A DNA stretch of 6,231 nucleotides. Source: an uncultured Lentisphaeria bacterium (lineage in GTDB: Bacteria; Verrucomicrobiota; Lentisphaeria; Victivallales; Victivallaceae). Below the pieces are notes generated by a model. That model searched no databases, was not told where the DNA came from, and worked only from the letters and a program-made list of their open reading frames with translations. The stretch is taken from positions 1 to 6,231 of the forward strand of contig CASFXO010000107.1 of assembly GCA_949298665.1 (NCBI GenBank), written 5' to 3'. This document shows, piece by piece, positions 5,939 through 6,231 of the stretch; positions within the stretch are counted from its first letter, which is position 1, and each line of letters begins with the position of its first letter. Position numbers and translations under genes: made by a program.

Positions 5939-6190
5939 TCAGGAGGCGCAGTCCGGAATTTCGTCCAGGTGAATCGGCGGCGTGACGCCGCGTTCCAGCC
6001 GGATCAGAATCCAGGTGCAGAAGCAGACCAGCAGATTGGTCACCACGTTGCCCAGCGCGAATACGATGGCCCATTTGTCGTTGTCGAATTCCACGGCCAC
6101 CCACAGCTGGGCGATCCACAGCCCGATGGCCAGCAGAAACTTGGAGGCGATCACGATCATCAACCCGTGATGCGGGAGGCCGTTGTGCAT
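5939..6190 (-). CDS. Small two-helix membrane protein of unknown function, possibly 5'-incomplete
   Basis: I do not recognise this 83-aa protein. It has two clear hydrophobic helices (about 11-34 and 40-63) joined by a short acidic turn EFDNDK (34-39), then a polar tail with RLERG after the second helix and an acidic end. This predicts a hairpin inner-membrane protein with both ends on the same side. The ATG at 6190 has GGAG (6199-6196) 5 nt upstream and is preferred to the in-frame ATG at 6217, which has only a poorly spaced GAG. However, the frame stays open to the right edge of the window, with a basic stretch MRRAKRGEP just before the chosen start, so a longer protein cut by the window is possible. 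It lies 36 bp upstream of the polytopic glycosyltransferase on the same strand, which suggests a shared transcript and perhaps a partner or accessory role in glycan export or transfer; that role is inference only. Confidence 0.65.
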   Translation of the reverse strand: MHNGLPHHGLMIVIASKFLLAIGLWIAQLWVAVEFDNDKWAIVFALGNVVTNLLVCFCTWILIRLERGVTPPIHLDEIPDCAS

Positions 6191-6231
6191 CGGTTCTCCG
6201 CGTTTGGCCCGTCGCATATCTCGATAGATGC

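Overview
This is a GC-rich bacterial window with six protein-coding genes, two of them possibly cut by or running up to the window edges. An AcrB-type (HAE1) RND efflux transporter and a lipid-linked-sugar glycosyltransferase of the ArnT/PMT kind point to a Gram-negative envelope. The composition and the membrane glycosyltransferase would fit a PVC-group organism such as Lentisphaerota (Victivallis-like), but this is only an impression. No phylogenetic marker gene is present.

Layout from left to right. Positions 1-1397 (+) hold the C-terminal half of an RND efflux pump inner-membrane subunit. A strong intrinsic terminator follows at 1435-1489. At 1512-2024 (+) is a small P-loop kinase-like protein. 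It faces a family 2 glycosyltransferase at 2091-3035 (-) across a 66-bp gap that holds two hairpins. A non-coding stretch at 3036-3355 separates that glycosyltransferase from a divergent gene at 3356-4189 (+). This gene encodes a putatively exported metallo-beta-lactamase-fold hydrolase and has a well-formed extended -10 sigma70-type promoter at 3275-3303. A 42-bp convergent gap with an 11-bp hairpin separates it from a minus-strand pair: a small two-helix membrane protein (5939-6190) followed 36 bp downstream by a 556-aa polytopic glycosyltransferase (4232-5902).

The genes do not form one pathway. They are short independent transcription units separated by terminators or hairpins. The only likely operons are the RND gene with whatever lies upstream, and the small membrane protein with the polytopic glycosyltransferase. 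The two glycosyltransferases could both serve surface polysaccharide or lipid glycosylation, but nothing in the sequence links them directly.

I found no RNA genes, CRISPR arrays, insertion sequences or att sites, and nothing that clearly amounts to a new system. The points most worth a second look are the secreted MBL-fold enzyme with its promoter, the unidentified small protein paired with the polytopic glycosyltransferase, the probable TTG start of the family 2 glycosyltransferase, and the competing hairpins around the terminator after the RND gene.
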